From the NCBI RefSeq assembly GCF_002269385.1, contig NZ_CP022957.1, positions 3,091,001-3,155,000 on the forward strand: a stretch of DNA of 64,000 nt, given 5' to 3'. The notes under the pieces are model-generated. The model was not told the DNA's origin, did not search any database, and saw nothing but the letters and a program-made list of their open reading frames with translations. Both the position numbers and the translations under genes were made by a program. Positions 54,090-62,786 of this stretch are shown here, in pieces (position 1 is the stretch's first letter; every line of letters starts with the position of its first letter). The DNA is from Maribacter cobaltidurans (lineage in GTDB: Bacteria > Bacteroidota > Bacteroidia > Flavobacteriales > Flavobacteriaceae).

Positions 54090-57000
54090 TTTCTTTGGCT
54101 AATAGGTGTTGAATGGCTTTTACTTGTTCTTTTAAGGCGTCCAATTCCCTGGAAAGTGCTTTGTTTTCTTCCTGTAAGGTCTCAATCTTCTTTTCCTGTT
54201 CTATGGTATGGAGGAAAAGTTCCTCTATTTTTTCCAAGTTTTGAAGATTGGATTTGCTCAAGTTCCAAGCCCCTTCTTTTTTGGCCGTCTTAGCTGAAGT
54301 TACACCGGGTAAATGATTGTTTTTCTTGATAAAACTTTCAATTTCCTTTAAAGATTGAAATTGGTATTCACTGTTTAAGTTGGACACTCCTAAAAAGTAT
54401 TTTTGGAAGACATAATCTGGTACTCCAATAATGTTATCATTCGAAAGAAAACTCCCATCTGTTCGAATATTACCAGCAACGTGTAAATTTTGTTGGGGAA
54501 CCGTAACTCCAATTCCAACATTGCCATTTCCTAGAATTCTCAAGCCTTCATTACCACCAGCTGAAAATGCGATTTCATCTTCGCCAGGTTGAAACATGCC
54601 ATCATTTTTTGTTGTGCTGTTAAAACGGTATGTAGGCAAAGCAGCTGAACCTCCTGTGTCAGGACCAGAAAAGGACCCTGCTCTAATTTGATTAGCAACT
54701 TGGAGTTGAGCAGTAGGGCTAGCAACACCAATCCCCAAGCTATTTCCATCCCAATTAAGTTGAGCAACATTTTCGTTAACACCCCCATTTCCATCGGAAA
54801 ACAAAATTGCTCCTGTATTTACTGGATTTGTTAAATTTTCCCAGGTGGCGACGCCCCCTAATGTTGTGAGCACCTGTCCGTCGGTTGCCGACCCCTTAAC
54901 CCGAAGTTCATCAGCAACGGTTTCTATAGTCGTTCCGTCGACCTTCAGGTCGTAGCCGGTGGTGGGATTGAAATCCGAAAGTCCGTCGTTAGTGTCGGTG
55001 TCGTTGACCGCGCTGCCGGCCACATCGGTGTCAAGTTCCCAGGTTCCCGATGTGTTGTTCCATTTAAGTATCTGGTCCTCGGCCGTTCCGGGGATGATTT
55101 CCAAAGAACCGGAGGCGTTCTGGTTGAGCCCGTTGCCGACCACGTTGCCGTTTATCTTGTCGGCGGTTATCGCGTCGTCCGGCACTTCGAGTTGGTCCGT
55201 GGCGTTTACGGCGATGGTTGTGTTGTCGACATTTATATCGTACCCAGTTGTCGCATTGAAATCCGAAAGTCCGTCGTTAGTGTCGGTGTCGGTGACCGCG
55301 CTGCCGGCCACATCGGTGTCAAGTTCCCAGGTTCCCGATGTGTTGTTCCATTTAAGTATCTGGTCCTCGGCCGTTCCGGGGATGATTTCCAAAGCACCGG
55401 AGGCGTTCTGGTTGAGCCCGTTGCCTGCTACGTCCGGGTTGATTTTGGTTGCGTCCACGCCGTTGTCGTTTATCCGCAATACATCGGCGTTTAGCTCGAT
55501 GGTCGTTCCGTCGACCTTCAGGTCGTACCCAGTTGTCGCATTGAAATCCGAAAGTCCGTCGTTAGTGTCGGTGTCGGTGACCGCGCTGCCGGCCACATCG
55601 GTGTCAAGTTCCCAGGTTCCCGATGTGTTGTTCCATTTAAGTATCTGGTCCTCGGCCGTTCCGGGGGTGATTTCCAAAGCACCGGAGGCGTTCTGGTTGA
55701 GCCCGTTGCCTGCGACGTCCGCATTTATCTTCGTGGCGTCCACGCCGTCGTCGGCGATTTGCAGTGCATCGGTGGCGAGTTCGATTGTGGTACCGTCCAC
55801 GTTTATGTTGTATCCCGTGGTTACACTGAAGTTCGATAGCCCGTCGTTGGCGTCGGTGTCTGATATACCAGTACCTCCACCATTATTATCATTTGCTGGT
55901 TGCCATTCTCCCAAGGTATTATTCCATTTCAAAACCTGTCCGTCCCCCGCCCCGTTTTGACCTAAATCTTCCAACAAAATGGTGGCATTGGTAATTTGAG
56001 CTGAACCAATCGTACCCACGGTAAATTCATTTCCTAAAGTTCCGTCACCTGTTATTGTTGCTTGATCGGCCAATTCCGTAGTTCCCGTACCACCTGTTGG
56101 TAGGTCAATCCAGCCAACTATACCAGCTGTACTTGTTGTTAAAACTTGAGTGTTTGCTGGAGTAGCTGCAGCCGGTGCGATATCTCCGGTAGCAATTGTG
56201 CCATCCAATATATTAGCAGATTGAACAGCATCGTTGGCAAGTTTGGCATTGTTCACAGAATTATTTGCCAGTTCTGCCGTGCCAATTCCTAAAGGTGCAA
56301 CATCTATAGTTAGTGGGTCACCAGCTGTTCCGACCCCAGTGAGGGTAAGTGTTGCGTCGGCAACGGCCGAGACTTCGTTCCCAATAATCCCATCTATCTC
56401 TGCTGCACCTTCAGGTACATCAATCCATTCTACGACACCGGCAGTATTGGTTGAAAGTATCTGTGTATTTGCTGGTGCCGGGGCGGATGGAGCAATATCA
56501 ATTGTTGCTACTGTTCCATTAGCAATATTTACAGATTGTACAGCGTTGTTTGCCAGTTTGGCATTGTTTACGGAGTTGTTTGCCAGTTCTGCAGTCCCAA
56601 TTCCTAAGGGTGCTACATCCAAGGTATAAGGGTTTGCAGCGTTTCCTGCTCCGGCACGTATCAAGGTCGCATCCGTTGCATCAGTTATTTCATTTCCAAT
56701 AATTCCATCTACTTCTACTGTGCTTAATCCACCTAAATTTACTGTCTCCGTACCCCCATCTTCTAATGTTAGGGTAAGTTGTCCATTACCAGAATTAAAA
56801 TTAAAAACTTCGATTGCCTGATCATCAGATCCAATTAATGCCCCCAAATTAACCATATTGTTTCCTAGGCCCGTGGAGGGTCTAATGGTCAACGTAGTAT
56901 CGGCCTTTGAAAAACTAAGTTCATAAATATCGTTTTGATCCTGCCAAGCCACTATACCATTGGGGTCGGTAGTCAGTAATTGGTCCGGAATGTCTGCGGC

Positions 57001-57537
57001 AAAGTCCCGAGTTTGGATAGTGCCATCGATAATCGCGTCGGAATCCACGGATTCCGTGGCCAATTCTTCCGGCCCTACTGCAGCATCTCCCAATTTGTTA
57101 CGGCCTATGGAATTGTCCTGTAGGTCAACACCATTGATACTTTCGTCCACAATTTGTTCACTTCGAATACTATTGGGAGCCACTTCCAGATTATAACTAT
57201 TTGGGGTTTGGGTGATGGCTATGGTGCTTCTAAGGTTTTCAATGGGATCGTTGGTAATATTGAAGCTAACCGCATCGCAAAGGTTCACCCATTGGGTGCC
57301 ATCAAAGTAATGGATACATTCGGTATCCGTATTGTACACCATTCCCCCACGCTGTGGCGCAATTGTTTCCATTTGTGCGGTAGTCGCCTTGGTAATCACC
57401 AAGACTTTGGAGTTGCTTTCCAGTTCCAAAACGGAAGCTGGATCTATGGTCTGTGGATTATCACCGATCTTAACCTGTCCAAGGGCTTCGTTCGTTACCA
57501 AGGACAATATAAAGGATAGTATTAGGAGACGTTTCAT
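54082..57537 (-). CDS. Large repeat-containing exported adhesin-like protein with tail-fibre-type C-terminus
   Basis: 1151 residues. Signal peptide MKRLLILSFILSLVTNEALG, then a head domain (VKIGDNPQTIDPASVLELES, GGMVYNTDTECIHYFDGTQW). Residues about 280-490 hold two 105-residue repeats (VDGIIGNE ... LGIGTAELANNSVNNAKLA), and about 560-860 hold four 95-96-residue repeats (DTDTNDGLSDFNATTGYD ... NGLNQNASGALEI ... EDQILKWNNTSGTWELDTD). The C-terminus is a trimeric tail-fibre type end: NGNVGIGVTVPQQNLHVAGN, FIKKNNHLPGVTSAKTAKKE and a coiled coil (EEKIEELFL-type heptads ending ...ELDALKEQVKAIQHLLAKENE). Likely a surface fibre or adhesin; no T9SS tail of its own. Repeat DNA is richer in G+C than its surroundings. 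Confidence 0.85.
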   Translation of the reverse strand: MKRLLILSFILSLVTNEALGQVKIGDNPQTIDPASVLELESNSKVLVITKATTAQMETIAPQRGGMVYNTDTECIHYFDGTQWVNLCDAVSFNITNDPIENLRSTIAITQTPNSYNLEVAPNSIRSEQIVDESINGVDLQDNSIGRNKLGDAAVGPEELATESVDSDAIIDGTIQTRDFAADIPDQLLTTDPNGIVAWQDQNDIYELSFSKADTTLTIRPSTGLGNNMVNLGALIGSDDQAIEVFNFNSGNGQLTLTLEDGGTETVNLGGLSTVEVDGIIGNEITDATDATLIRAGAGNAANPYTLDVAPLGIGTAELANNSVNNAKLANNAVQSVNIANGTVATIDIAPSAPAPANTQILSTNTAGVVEWIDVPEGAAEIDGIIGNEVSAVADATLTLTGVGTAGDPLTIDVAPLGIGTAELANNSVNNAKLANDAVQSANILDGTIATGDIAPAAATPANTQVLTTSTAGIVGWIDLPTGGTGTTELADQATITGDGTLGNEFTVGTIGSAQITNATILLEDLGQNGAGDGQVLKWNNTLGEWQPANDNNGGGTGISDTDANDGLSNFSVTTGYNINVDGTTIELATDALQIADDGVDATKINADVAGNGLNQNASGALEITPGTAEDQILKWNNTSGTWELDTDVAGSAVTDTDTNDGLSDFNATTGYDLKVDGTTIELNADVLRINDNGVDATKINPDVAGNGLNQNASGALEIIPGTAEDQILKWNNTSGTWELDTDVAGSAVTDTDTNDGLSDFNATTGYDINVDNTTIAVNATDQLEVPDDAITADKINGNVVGNGLNQNASGSLEIIPGTAEDQILKWNNTSGTWELDTDVAGSAVNDTDTNDGLSDFNPTTGYDLKVDGTTIETVADELRVKGSATDGQVLTTLGGVATWENLTNPVNTGAILFSDGNGGVNENVAQLNWDGNSLGIGVASPTAQLQVANQIRAGSFSGPDTGGSAALPTYRFNSTTKNDGMFQPGEDEIAFSAGGNEGLRILGNGNVGIGVTVPQQNLHVAGNIRTDGSFLSNDNIIGVPDYVFQKYFLGVSNLNSEYQFQSLKEIESFIKKNNHLPGVTSAKTAKKEGAWNLSKSNLQNLEKIEELFLHTIEQEKKIETLQEENKALSRELDALKEQVKAIQHLLAKENE
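54945..55861. repeat. Four tandem direct repeats of 285-288 bases in the adhesin gene
   Basis: The block AAATCCGAAAGTCCGTCGTT starts at 54971, 55259 and 55544, with a diverged copy at 55829; spacings are 288, 285 and 285, so whole codons. About 165 bases of each of the first three copies are identical but for a few substitutions, while the intervening 120 differ. Hand count over 55021-55200 gives 101 G+C in 180 (56%), above the local average by eye. In-frame recombination could change repeat number. Confidence 0.92.
56085..56715. repeat. Two direct repeats of 315 bases in the adhesin gene
   Basis: Bases GATTGxACAGC at 56219 and 56534 mark a 315-base (105-codon) period. The encoded units share VDGIIGNE, DVAPLGIGTAELANNSVNNA and the KLANxAVQSxNI block but are more diverged at DNA level than the 285-base repeats. 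Confidence 0.8.
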
Positions 57538-57918
57538 CTGTAGAATTTTATTGTTTTTTATGCGTCAGATGTAATTCGCCATGCAACATCCGGGGTAGGG
57601 TATCTCTAAATGTTATGGCCAATTTCATATAGCGGAATCTGTCTTAAATATAGTGGGAAAACAAAAATAGGATTATCTCTAGGCCAAACCTTTTTTTATA
57701 GCTAAAAAGATGGCTCTTTGGGATAAAATGTAAGCTATATCGGTTAAAGTGAATGTTTTAACCCGGTATCCTTCAAGGTATTACATAGGGGTTTTGGTTG
57801 AAGTCAAAGAAATTAACAAAAGTTTATTTGTCGGATTTTTTTTAAAACACGTACATGTGCGTAATTTATGGCTATAAACCTTCTTGCCTATCTTTGGCAA
57901 TGATATACAAACCTAAAT
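57538..57918. promoter_or_regulatory. Divergent regulatory region between the adhesin operon and the CarboxypepD_reg cluster
   Basis: No gene seen in these 381 bases. On the minus strand CAA at 57685-57687 (TTG) and TATTTTTG at 57669-57662 are 15 apart, a near-consensus promoter for the adhesin gene about 118 bases upstream of its ATG. On the plus strand TATCTTTG lies at 57889-57896, 22 bases before the first cluster gene, preceded by an imperfect palindrome ACGTACATGTGCGT at 57849-57862. Confidence 0.5.
57889..57896 (+). promoter_or_regulatory. -7 box (TATCTTTG) for the CarboxypepD_reg cluster
   Basis: TATCTTTG is an exact TAnnTTTG; transcription would start near 57903 with a 16-base leader. 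No clean TTG at -33, but an imperfect palindrome overlaps that zone and could be an activator site. Confidence 0.45.
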
Positions 57919-58662
57919 ATGGCCAAGAATCTACTCTCGTTCCTTTTGTTCCTTTCCATCTCCTATTCGTTTGCCCAAGATGATGGACGTAGAATTATTT
58001 ATGGTCATGTGTTGTACAAAAATGTGGATGTGGCCAACGAATATGTAATCAATTCTACCAGTGAGGAAGCCACGGTGACAGATGAGGAAGGGGAATTTGC
58101 CATTCGTGTAAAAGAAGGCGATGAGCTGATCTTTACCGCCGTAAACTACCAATATCAAATTGTGAAAATCACTCCAGAAATTCTAGAGAAAAACAGGGTT
58201 ATTGTAAGCGTGGACGAGAAAATTACGGAACTGGACGAGGTAGTGGTCACGCCAGAAAACGAAGAGCGCTATCTGCAATTGAAGAACGAGGAGTTCAAGC
58301 AGGTGGAATATGAAATCGATAGGTCCACGGAGGTGGAGAATATAGCCCTTTCCCAAACGGATAGGGGCATGCAGGACGGACTGAATTTCGTGAATATTTT
58401 TAAGGCCATTTTTAAATCGAAGGCAGAGGCACCGGAAAAGGGCCCACAAGTAGCGGTAAGCGATGTACTGAGAAGGATATATGACACTCGATTTTTTGTG
58501 GAGGACCTAAAGCTGACCCAAAGTCAGATAGAACCATTTTTGACTTATTGTGACCAAAAGCTACCGGCCAGGTCTTTATTAAGGAAGGAAAACGAGTTTC
58601 AGTTGATCGATTCCCTGGTGAATCTAAGTAAGTCTTTTCGGGAAACATTGGATGAGGAATAA
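57919..58662 (+). CDS. CarboxypepD_reg-domain exported protein with TonB-box-like motif (copy 1)
   Basis: 247 residues. Signal peptide MAKNLLSFLLFLSISYSFAQ, then one carboxypeptidase-regulatory-like beta-sandwich (IIYGHVLYKNVDVANEYVIN, EATVTDEEGEFAIRVKEGDE, LIFTAVNYQYQIVKITPEIL), then LDEVVVTPENEERYLQLK at about residue 105. Such a domain followed by LDEVVVT is the N-terminal arrangement of SusC-type TonB-dependent receptors, yet no plug or barrel follows; the last 140 residues are helical and charged. Function unknown. Overlaps the next, paralogous gene by 11 bases. Confidence 0.83.
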   Translation: MAKNLLSFLLFLSISYSFAQDDGRRIIYGHVLYKNVDVANEYVINSTSEEATVTDEEGEFAIRVKEGDELIFTAVNYQYQIVKITPEILEKNRVIVSVDEKITELDEVVVTPENEERYLQLKNEEFKQVEYEIDRSTEVENIALSQTDRGMQDGLNFVNIFKAIFKSKAEAPEKGPQVAVSDVLRRIYDTRFFVEDLKLTQSQIEPFLTYCDQKLPARSLLRKENEFQLIDSLVNLSKSFRETLDEE

Positions 58663-59434
58663 GTTCCTTTTGAGTCTTTTTTTTCCGGTCTTTGTTTTGG
58701 CACAATCCGGAAAAACCAAAAATCTGGAGGGCCGGGTGACCAGTACCGATGGTGACGTGGCCGCTACCCACGTTATGAACCTTACCACCCAAAGGGCCAC
58801 TATTACGGATATAAACGGATTTTTTAGTATTCCGGTCAGAATGAATGACACCTTGGTCTTTTCCGCCGTGCAGCTCAAGAAGAAACAAATTATAGTAACC
58901 CCATCCATTTTTGAAAGTACTACTGTCGTCGTCCCGTTGGACGAAGCTTTGGAAGAATTGGATGAGGTGATCGTTACCCCGTATAATCTATCGGGCAACA
59001 TTTCAAAGGATTTGGAAAGATTGGATACGGAACCTGTGGTCACGGCCTCTACCTTGGAACTTCCAAATGCTTATGTAAAAAAAATGACGCAAAGCGAACG
59101 ATTACTGCGAAGTGCTTCTTATATACCTTTCGAAGGGGCCAAATTGGCCTTTGATCCAATAATAAATTCAATAACAGGAAGGACCAAAATGCTAAAAAAA
59201 CGGGTGGAGCGCGATAAAATCTACAGTAGGACGGAACGCGTAAGGGAGTTTTATGCAGATTCCCTATACCGTACTAAACTTAAGATTCCCGAAAATAAGA
59301 CAGATGACTTTTTTTACTTTTGTGAAGTGGATACAGCTTTTCAAAAAATAGTGGACACCCATGACCTTTTTAAAATCTGGGAATACTTGGAACAAAGAAG
59401 TTTGGTCTATAGGACTAACAATGGTTTGGACTAG
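58652..59434 (+). CDS. CarboxypepD_reg-domain exported protein with TonB-box-like motif (copy 2)
   Basis: 260 residues; paralogue of the preceding protein. Signal peptide MRNKFLLSLFFPVFVLAQ, beta-sandwich (LEGRVTSTDGDVAATHVMN, RATITDINGFFSIPVRMND, LVFSAVQLKKKQIIVTPSIF), then LDEVIVTPYNLSGNISKDLE. The C-terminal part (ADSLYRTKLKIPENKTDDFF) differs from copy 1 but shares its helical character and a similar F-Y-x-C-E/D motif (FYFCEVDTAF versus FLTYCDQKLP). Start overlaps the previous gene by 11 bases, so both are translated together. Function unknown. Confidence 0.83.
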   Translation: MRNKFLLSLFFPVFVLAQSGKTKNLEGRVTSTDGDVAATHVMNLTTQRATITDINGFFSIPVRMNDTLVFSAVQLKKKQIIVTPSIFESTTVVVPLDEALEELDEVIVTPYNLSGNISKDLERLDTEPVVTASTLELPNAYVKKMTQSERLLRSASYIPFEGAKLAFDPIINSITGRTKMLKKRVERDKIYSRTERVREFYADSLYRTKLKIPENKTDDFFYFCEVDTAFQKIVDTHDLFKIWEYLEQRSLVYRTNNGLD

Positions 59435-59481
59435 CCCTTTTTTTGGCATATCGTTTGCTTAAAAGTAATAAACACACAACA

Positions 59482-59988
59482 ATGAAACATTTGAAAAAAG
59501 CGCTCTTCCTTTTTCTTTTGCCACTTTTGGCCTTTACCGTGGCGCACAAATTCTATATTAGTGTCACCAATGTGGGATACTCTGAAAAGGACGATGCCCT
59601 GCAGATCATTACCCGTGTTTTTTTGGACGACATGAATGCGGTATTAAAGGAACGTTACGGTATTCAGCCCAAATTGGGAACCAAATCAGAATCTGAAATG
59701 GACCGCGAGTATTTTGAAAAGTACCTGCGCTCCAAGTTCATTGTTGAAATAGACGGCAAAACAGTGCCCTATACCCTATTGGGAAAAAAGTATGATACCG
59801 ATATGATCATATGTTATTTGGAAGTACCCAAGATAGACCTCCCCAAGGTTTCAACCATTGCCATTACCAATGAAATGCTGATGGACATGTTCGATGAACA
59901 GCAGAACGTAGTCCACTTTAAGATCGAGGGTGAGAAAAAGAGTTATGTACTAATAAAATCCGATACTAAAGGAATGTTAAATTTATAA
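59482..59988 (+). CDS. DUF6702 family exported protein
   Basis: 168 residues from the ATG at 59482, chosen for the signal-like N-terminus MKHLKKALFLFLLPLLAFTV; an upstream in-frame ATG would add 13 unconvincing residues. The sequence HKFYISVTNVGYSEKDDALQ, ITRVFLDDMNAVLKERYG, YLRSKFIVEIDGKTVPYTLL and MLMDMFDEQQNVVHFKIEG follows the pattern of the DUF6702 family, which in Bacteroidota commonly precedes an M1 peptidase gene. The His right after the signal is typical. Function unknown; possible link to the downstream M1 peptidase is by position only. Confidence 0.82.
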   Translation: MKHLKKALFLFLLPLLAFTVAHKFYISVTNVGYSEKDDALQIITRVFLDDMNAVLKERYGIQPKLGTKSESEMDREYFEKYLRSKFIVEIDGKTVPYTLLGKKYDTDMIICYLEVPKIDLPKVSTIAITNEMLMDMFDEQQNVVHFKIEGEKKSYVLIKSDTKGMLNL

Positions 59989-60048
59989 CGTATGTTAAGA
60001 AATTCTTTAAAAAACTTTAATTTCCCGCGGATAAAAAATTAACAAATA

Positions 60049-62358
60049 ATGAGAAGATTTAAATACACTTTTGCCTCTCTTTTATTTCTGTTCGCCGCCG
60101 TTTCCTTTGCACAGGAACAGGAGCAACAGAAAAGGGAGCCTGGCCATTACAATCAAAGTAAATTCAAGCAGTTGTATGAGGAATTTGCTACCCCAAATAC
60201 CTATCGTTCCGCATCCGGAGCGCCAGGCCCGGATTATTATCAGCAGCAGGCGGATTATAAGATGGACATTACCTTGGATGATAAGAATGCCAAAATCTTT
60301 GGTGAGGAAACCATTACCTATACCAATAACTCTCCAGATGACCTAGAGTACCTTTGGTTACAGTTAGATCAGAACGTTCGTGCTAAGGATTCCAAGGCAC
60401 CATTGAGAAATGGGAATGGAGTTCAATTGGCAGAGCCGCCAAGTTCTTTTGCCTCAAAGCATATGGGAGAACCTTTTGACGGTGGTTTCAATATAGATTA
60501 TGTAAAGGATGCTTCAGGCAAGGCCTTACCATATACCATTAATTTTACCATGATGCGTGTGGATATTCCAACTCCGCTCAAAAGTGGTGAGCAATATACG
60601 TTTTCCGTAAAATGGAACTATAATATACCCGATCATACGGTAAACCGTGCTCGCTCTGGGTATGAATATTTTGCTAAGGACGGTAATCGTGCCTATGTAA
60701 TCGCGCAGTTTTTTCCAAGAATGGCCGTTTACAGCGATGTTGAAGGTTGGCAAAACCATCAGTTCTGGGGTAGCGGCGAATTTGCCCTTACTTTTGGAAA
60801 TTATGAAGTGAACATCACCGTACCGGCAGACCACGTTTTGGATGGTACCGGGGTACTTCAAAATAGAAAGGAAGTCTATACCAAGGAAATGATGAAGCGC
60901 TACGAGCAAGCCTTAAAATCATATGACAAACCTGTAATCATCGTAACGCAGGAAGAAGCTGAAGCTGCTGAAAAAGGATTTTCGGACAAAACCAAAACCT
61001 GGAAATTAAAAGCAGAAAATGTCCGGGATTTTGCCTTTGCTACCTCAAGAAAGTTTATTTGGGATATGCAAGCGGTAAAAATGGGGAATAGGGATATCAT
61101 GGCGGTTTCCATGTATCCAAAAGAAGGTAACCCGCTTTGGGAGGAATATTCTACCAAGGCCGTGGCGCACACCTTAAAATCGTATTCTTCGCACACATTT
61201 GATTATCCCTACCCAAAAGCAATTTCGGTACATGCCAAAAATCAGGGTATGGAATATCCCATGATATGCTGGAACTATGGTAGGCCCAATGAGGACGGCA
61301 CCTATTCCGATAGGGTAAAATATGGTATGATCAGTGTAATTATCCATGAGGTTGGACATAACTTCTTCCCTATGATCGTTAACTCCGATGAGCGTCAGTG
61401 GGGTTGGATGGACGAAGGTTTGGATACCTTTATGCAATACATGGCGGAGCAGGAATTTGGAGAAGCTTATCCAGAAGCTATTGCGCCAAATGACAAGTAT
61501 CCTTCAAGAAGGGGAGATCCTGCCAAAATCGTTCCTTACATGAGTGGTGACCAAAGTACAATTTCGCCTATCATGTCCAATCCGGAAAACGTATATCAAT
61601 TAGGTCCCAATGCCTACGGAAAGCCAGCTACCGCATTGAATATTTTGCGAGAAACGGTTATGGGAAGGGAGCTTTTTGACCATGCCTTTAAGACCTATGC
61701 CCAAAGATGGATGTTCAAGCATCCTACTCCAGAGGATTTCTTTAGGACTATGGAGGATGCATCGGCAGTTGATTTGGATTACTATTGGAGGGGATGGTTC
61801 TATACTACGGATTACGTAGATATAGGAGTAAAAGGTATCAAGAAATACTATGTCACGGATAAGCCGACCAAAAAGATGCAGGAATATATGGCGGCCCGAA
61901 ACATGACCGAAGCAGATTTGCCACCATTGGTCTATTTGGCCGAAGAGGATAGTGAGGATTTTGACCCGAACCTTAAAGGGAAATCTCCAACAGAAAGTTC
62001 AAAGACGCTAAAGGAGTTTATGATGGACAATATGACGGCCGAAGAGCGCGCCAAGGTTAAGGAGCCCAAATATTTCTATGAGATTACTTATGACAAACCT
62101 GGAGGAATACCAATGCCGTTGATCGTAGAATATACCTATGCGGATGGTACGACCCAAAATATCACCTATCCGGCAGAAATTTGGAGAAAGAACGATGACG
62201 AAGTGAGTTTGGTCATCTCCTCTACCAGTGAACTAACGGGTGTCGTTGTGGATCCCAAAATGGAAACCGCAGATATAGATACCACTAATAATTTCTGGCC
62301 TAAGAAGGAAGAACAAAACGACTTTGACAAGTTCAAGGAAAATATCAAAGGAAAATAA
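60049..62358 (+). CDS. M1-family (gluzincin) metallopeptidase, exported
   Basis: 769 residues. Signal peptide ending ...AAVSFAQ, N-terminal M1 saddle-like beta domain (YKMDITLDDKNAKIFGEETI, YLWLQLDQN), then the catalytic domain with the zinc site HEVGHNFFPMIVNSDERQWG (HExxH) and WMDEGLDTFMQYMAEQEFGE (third ligand Glu 18 residues on). Tyr in the region ENVYQLGPNAYGKPATALNI is a candidate transition-state residue. Probably a periplasmic or surface aminopeptidase. Followed by a strong terminator; preceded by DUF6702 60 bases upstream. Confidence 0.94.
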   Translation: MRRFKYTFASLLFLFAAVSFAQEQEQQKREPGHYNQSKFKQLYEEFATPNTYRSASGAPGPDYYQQQADYKMDITLDDKNAKIFGEETITYTNNSPDDLEYLWLQLDQNVRAKDSKAPLRNGNGVQLAEPPSSFASKHMGEPFDGGFNIDYVKDASGKALPYTINFTMMRVDIPTPLKSGEQYTFSVKWNYNIPDHTVNRARSGYEYFAKDGNRAYVIAQFFPRMAVYSDVEGWQNHQFWGSGEFALTFGNYEVNITVPADHVLDGTGVLQNRKEVYTKEMMKRYEQALKSYDKPVIIVTQEEAEAAEKGFSDKTKTWKLKAENVRDFAFATSRKFIWDMQAVKMGNRDIMAVSMYPKEGNPLWEEYSTKAVAHTLKSYSSHTFDYPYPKAISVHAKNQGMEYPMICWNYGRPNEDGTYSDRVKYGMISVIIHEVGHNFFPMIVNSDERQWGWMDEGLDTFMQYMAEQEFGEAYPEAIAPNDKYPSRRGDPAKIVPYMSGDQSTISPIMSNPENVYQLGPNAYGKPATALNILRETVMGRELFDHAFKTYAQRWMFKHPTPEDFFRTMEDASAVDLDYYWRGWFYTTDYVDIGVKGIKKYYVTDKPTKKMQEYMAARNMTEADLPPLVYLAEEDSEDFDPNLKGKSPTESSKTLKEFMMDNMTAEERAKVKEPKYFYEITYDKPGGIPMPLIVEYTYADGTTQNITYPAEIWRKNDDEVSLVISSTSELTGVVVDPKMETADIDTTNNFWPKKEEQNDFDKFKENIKGK

Positions 62359-62373
62359 TCAAGAAATTTTTGT

Positions 62374-62404
62374 AAAAAGCCCTGTTAAAGAACAGGGCTT
62401 TTTT
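62374..62404 (+). terminator. Terminator of the CarboxypepD_reg-DUF6702-M1 cluster
   Basis: Perfect thirteen-pair stem AAAAAGCCCTGTT/AACAGGGCTTTTT with loop AAAG and more Ts, 16 bases past the M1 stop. It separates the cluster from tatA. Confidence 0.9.
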
Positions 62405-62405
62405 A

Positions 62406-62432
62406 TTGCGCATCCAAACTTGATTATATTTG
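62406..62432 (+). promoter_or_regulatory. tatA promoter, TTG(-33) / TATATTTG(-7)
   Basis: TTG at 62406-62408, 16 bases, TATATTTG at 62425-62432. The start codon is at 62437, four bases after the -7 box, so transcription would begin at or next to the ATG. Confidence 0.55.
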
Positions 62433-62436
62433 TAGT

Positions 62437-62775
62437 ATGATTTCAATACATTTTTTATTCATAAGTGGTGCCGAAATATTTTTCATCATGTTCATTGTGG
62501 TGATGGTTTTTGGAGCGGATAAAATTCCTGGTATTGCCAAGGGATTGGGAAAAGGCATGAGACAATTAAGGGATGCTACGGATGATATCAAAAGGGAAAT
62601 TCAACGGAGCGCCGATAAACAAGGTATAGATACCAGTGTTATTACGGATATCCAAAAGGATATAGATGACGTAAAGAGCAGTATAGATTCCGGTATCAGC
62701 AAGGATATCAAAAAAGAGTTTGGTGATGTCGGAAAAAAAATAGGGGACATCTCCGGTACCATTAAGCGAAAGTAA
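62437..62775 (+). CDS. tatA: Twin-arginine translocase subunit TatA/TatE
   Basis: 112 residues: membrane helix FISGAEIFFIMFIVVMVFGA, the phenylalanine-glycine hinge (VFGADKIPGIAKGLGKGMRQLRD split: VFGADKIPGI and GLGKGMRQLRD), then a charged amphipathic helix. Pore-forming subunit that exports folded proteins with twin-arginine signals. No tatC in the window. The M15 peptidase at 52035-52763 is a plausible substrate. Probably followed by a co-transcribed PAP2 gene (11 bases). Confidence 0.94.
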   Translation: MISIHFLFISGAEIFFIMFIVVMVFGADKIPGIAKGLGKGMRQLRDATDDIKREIQRSADKQGIDTSVITDIQKDIDDVKSSIDSGISKDIKKEFGDVGKKIGDISGTIKRK

Positions 62776-62786
62776 GCCCCAGGCCT

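Noticed and set aside
54959..55960. 333-codon open frame on the plus strand, antisense to the adhesin gene
   Set aside because: It follows the repeat structure of the real gene; its peptide is low-complexity Ser/Pro/Val-rich, has no start context and only exists because the G+C-rich repeats lack stops in that frame.
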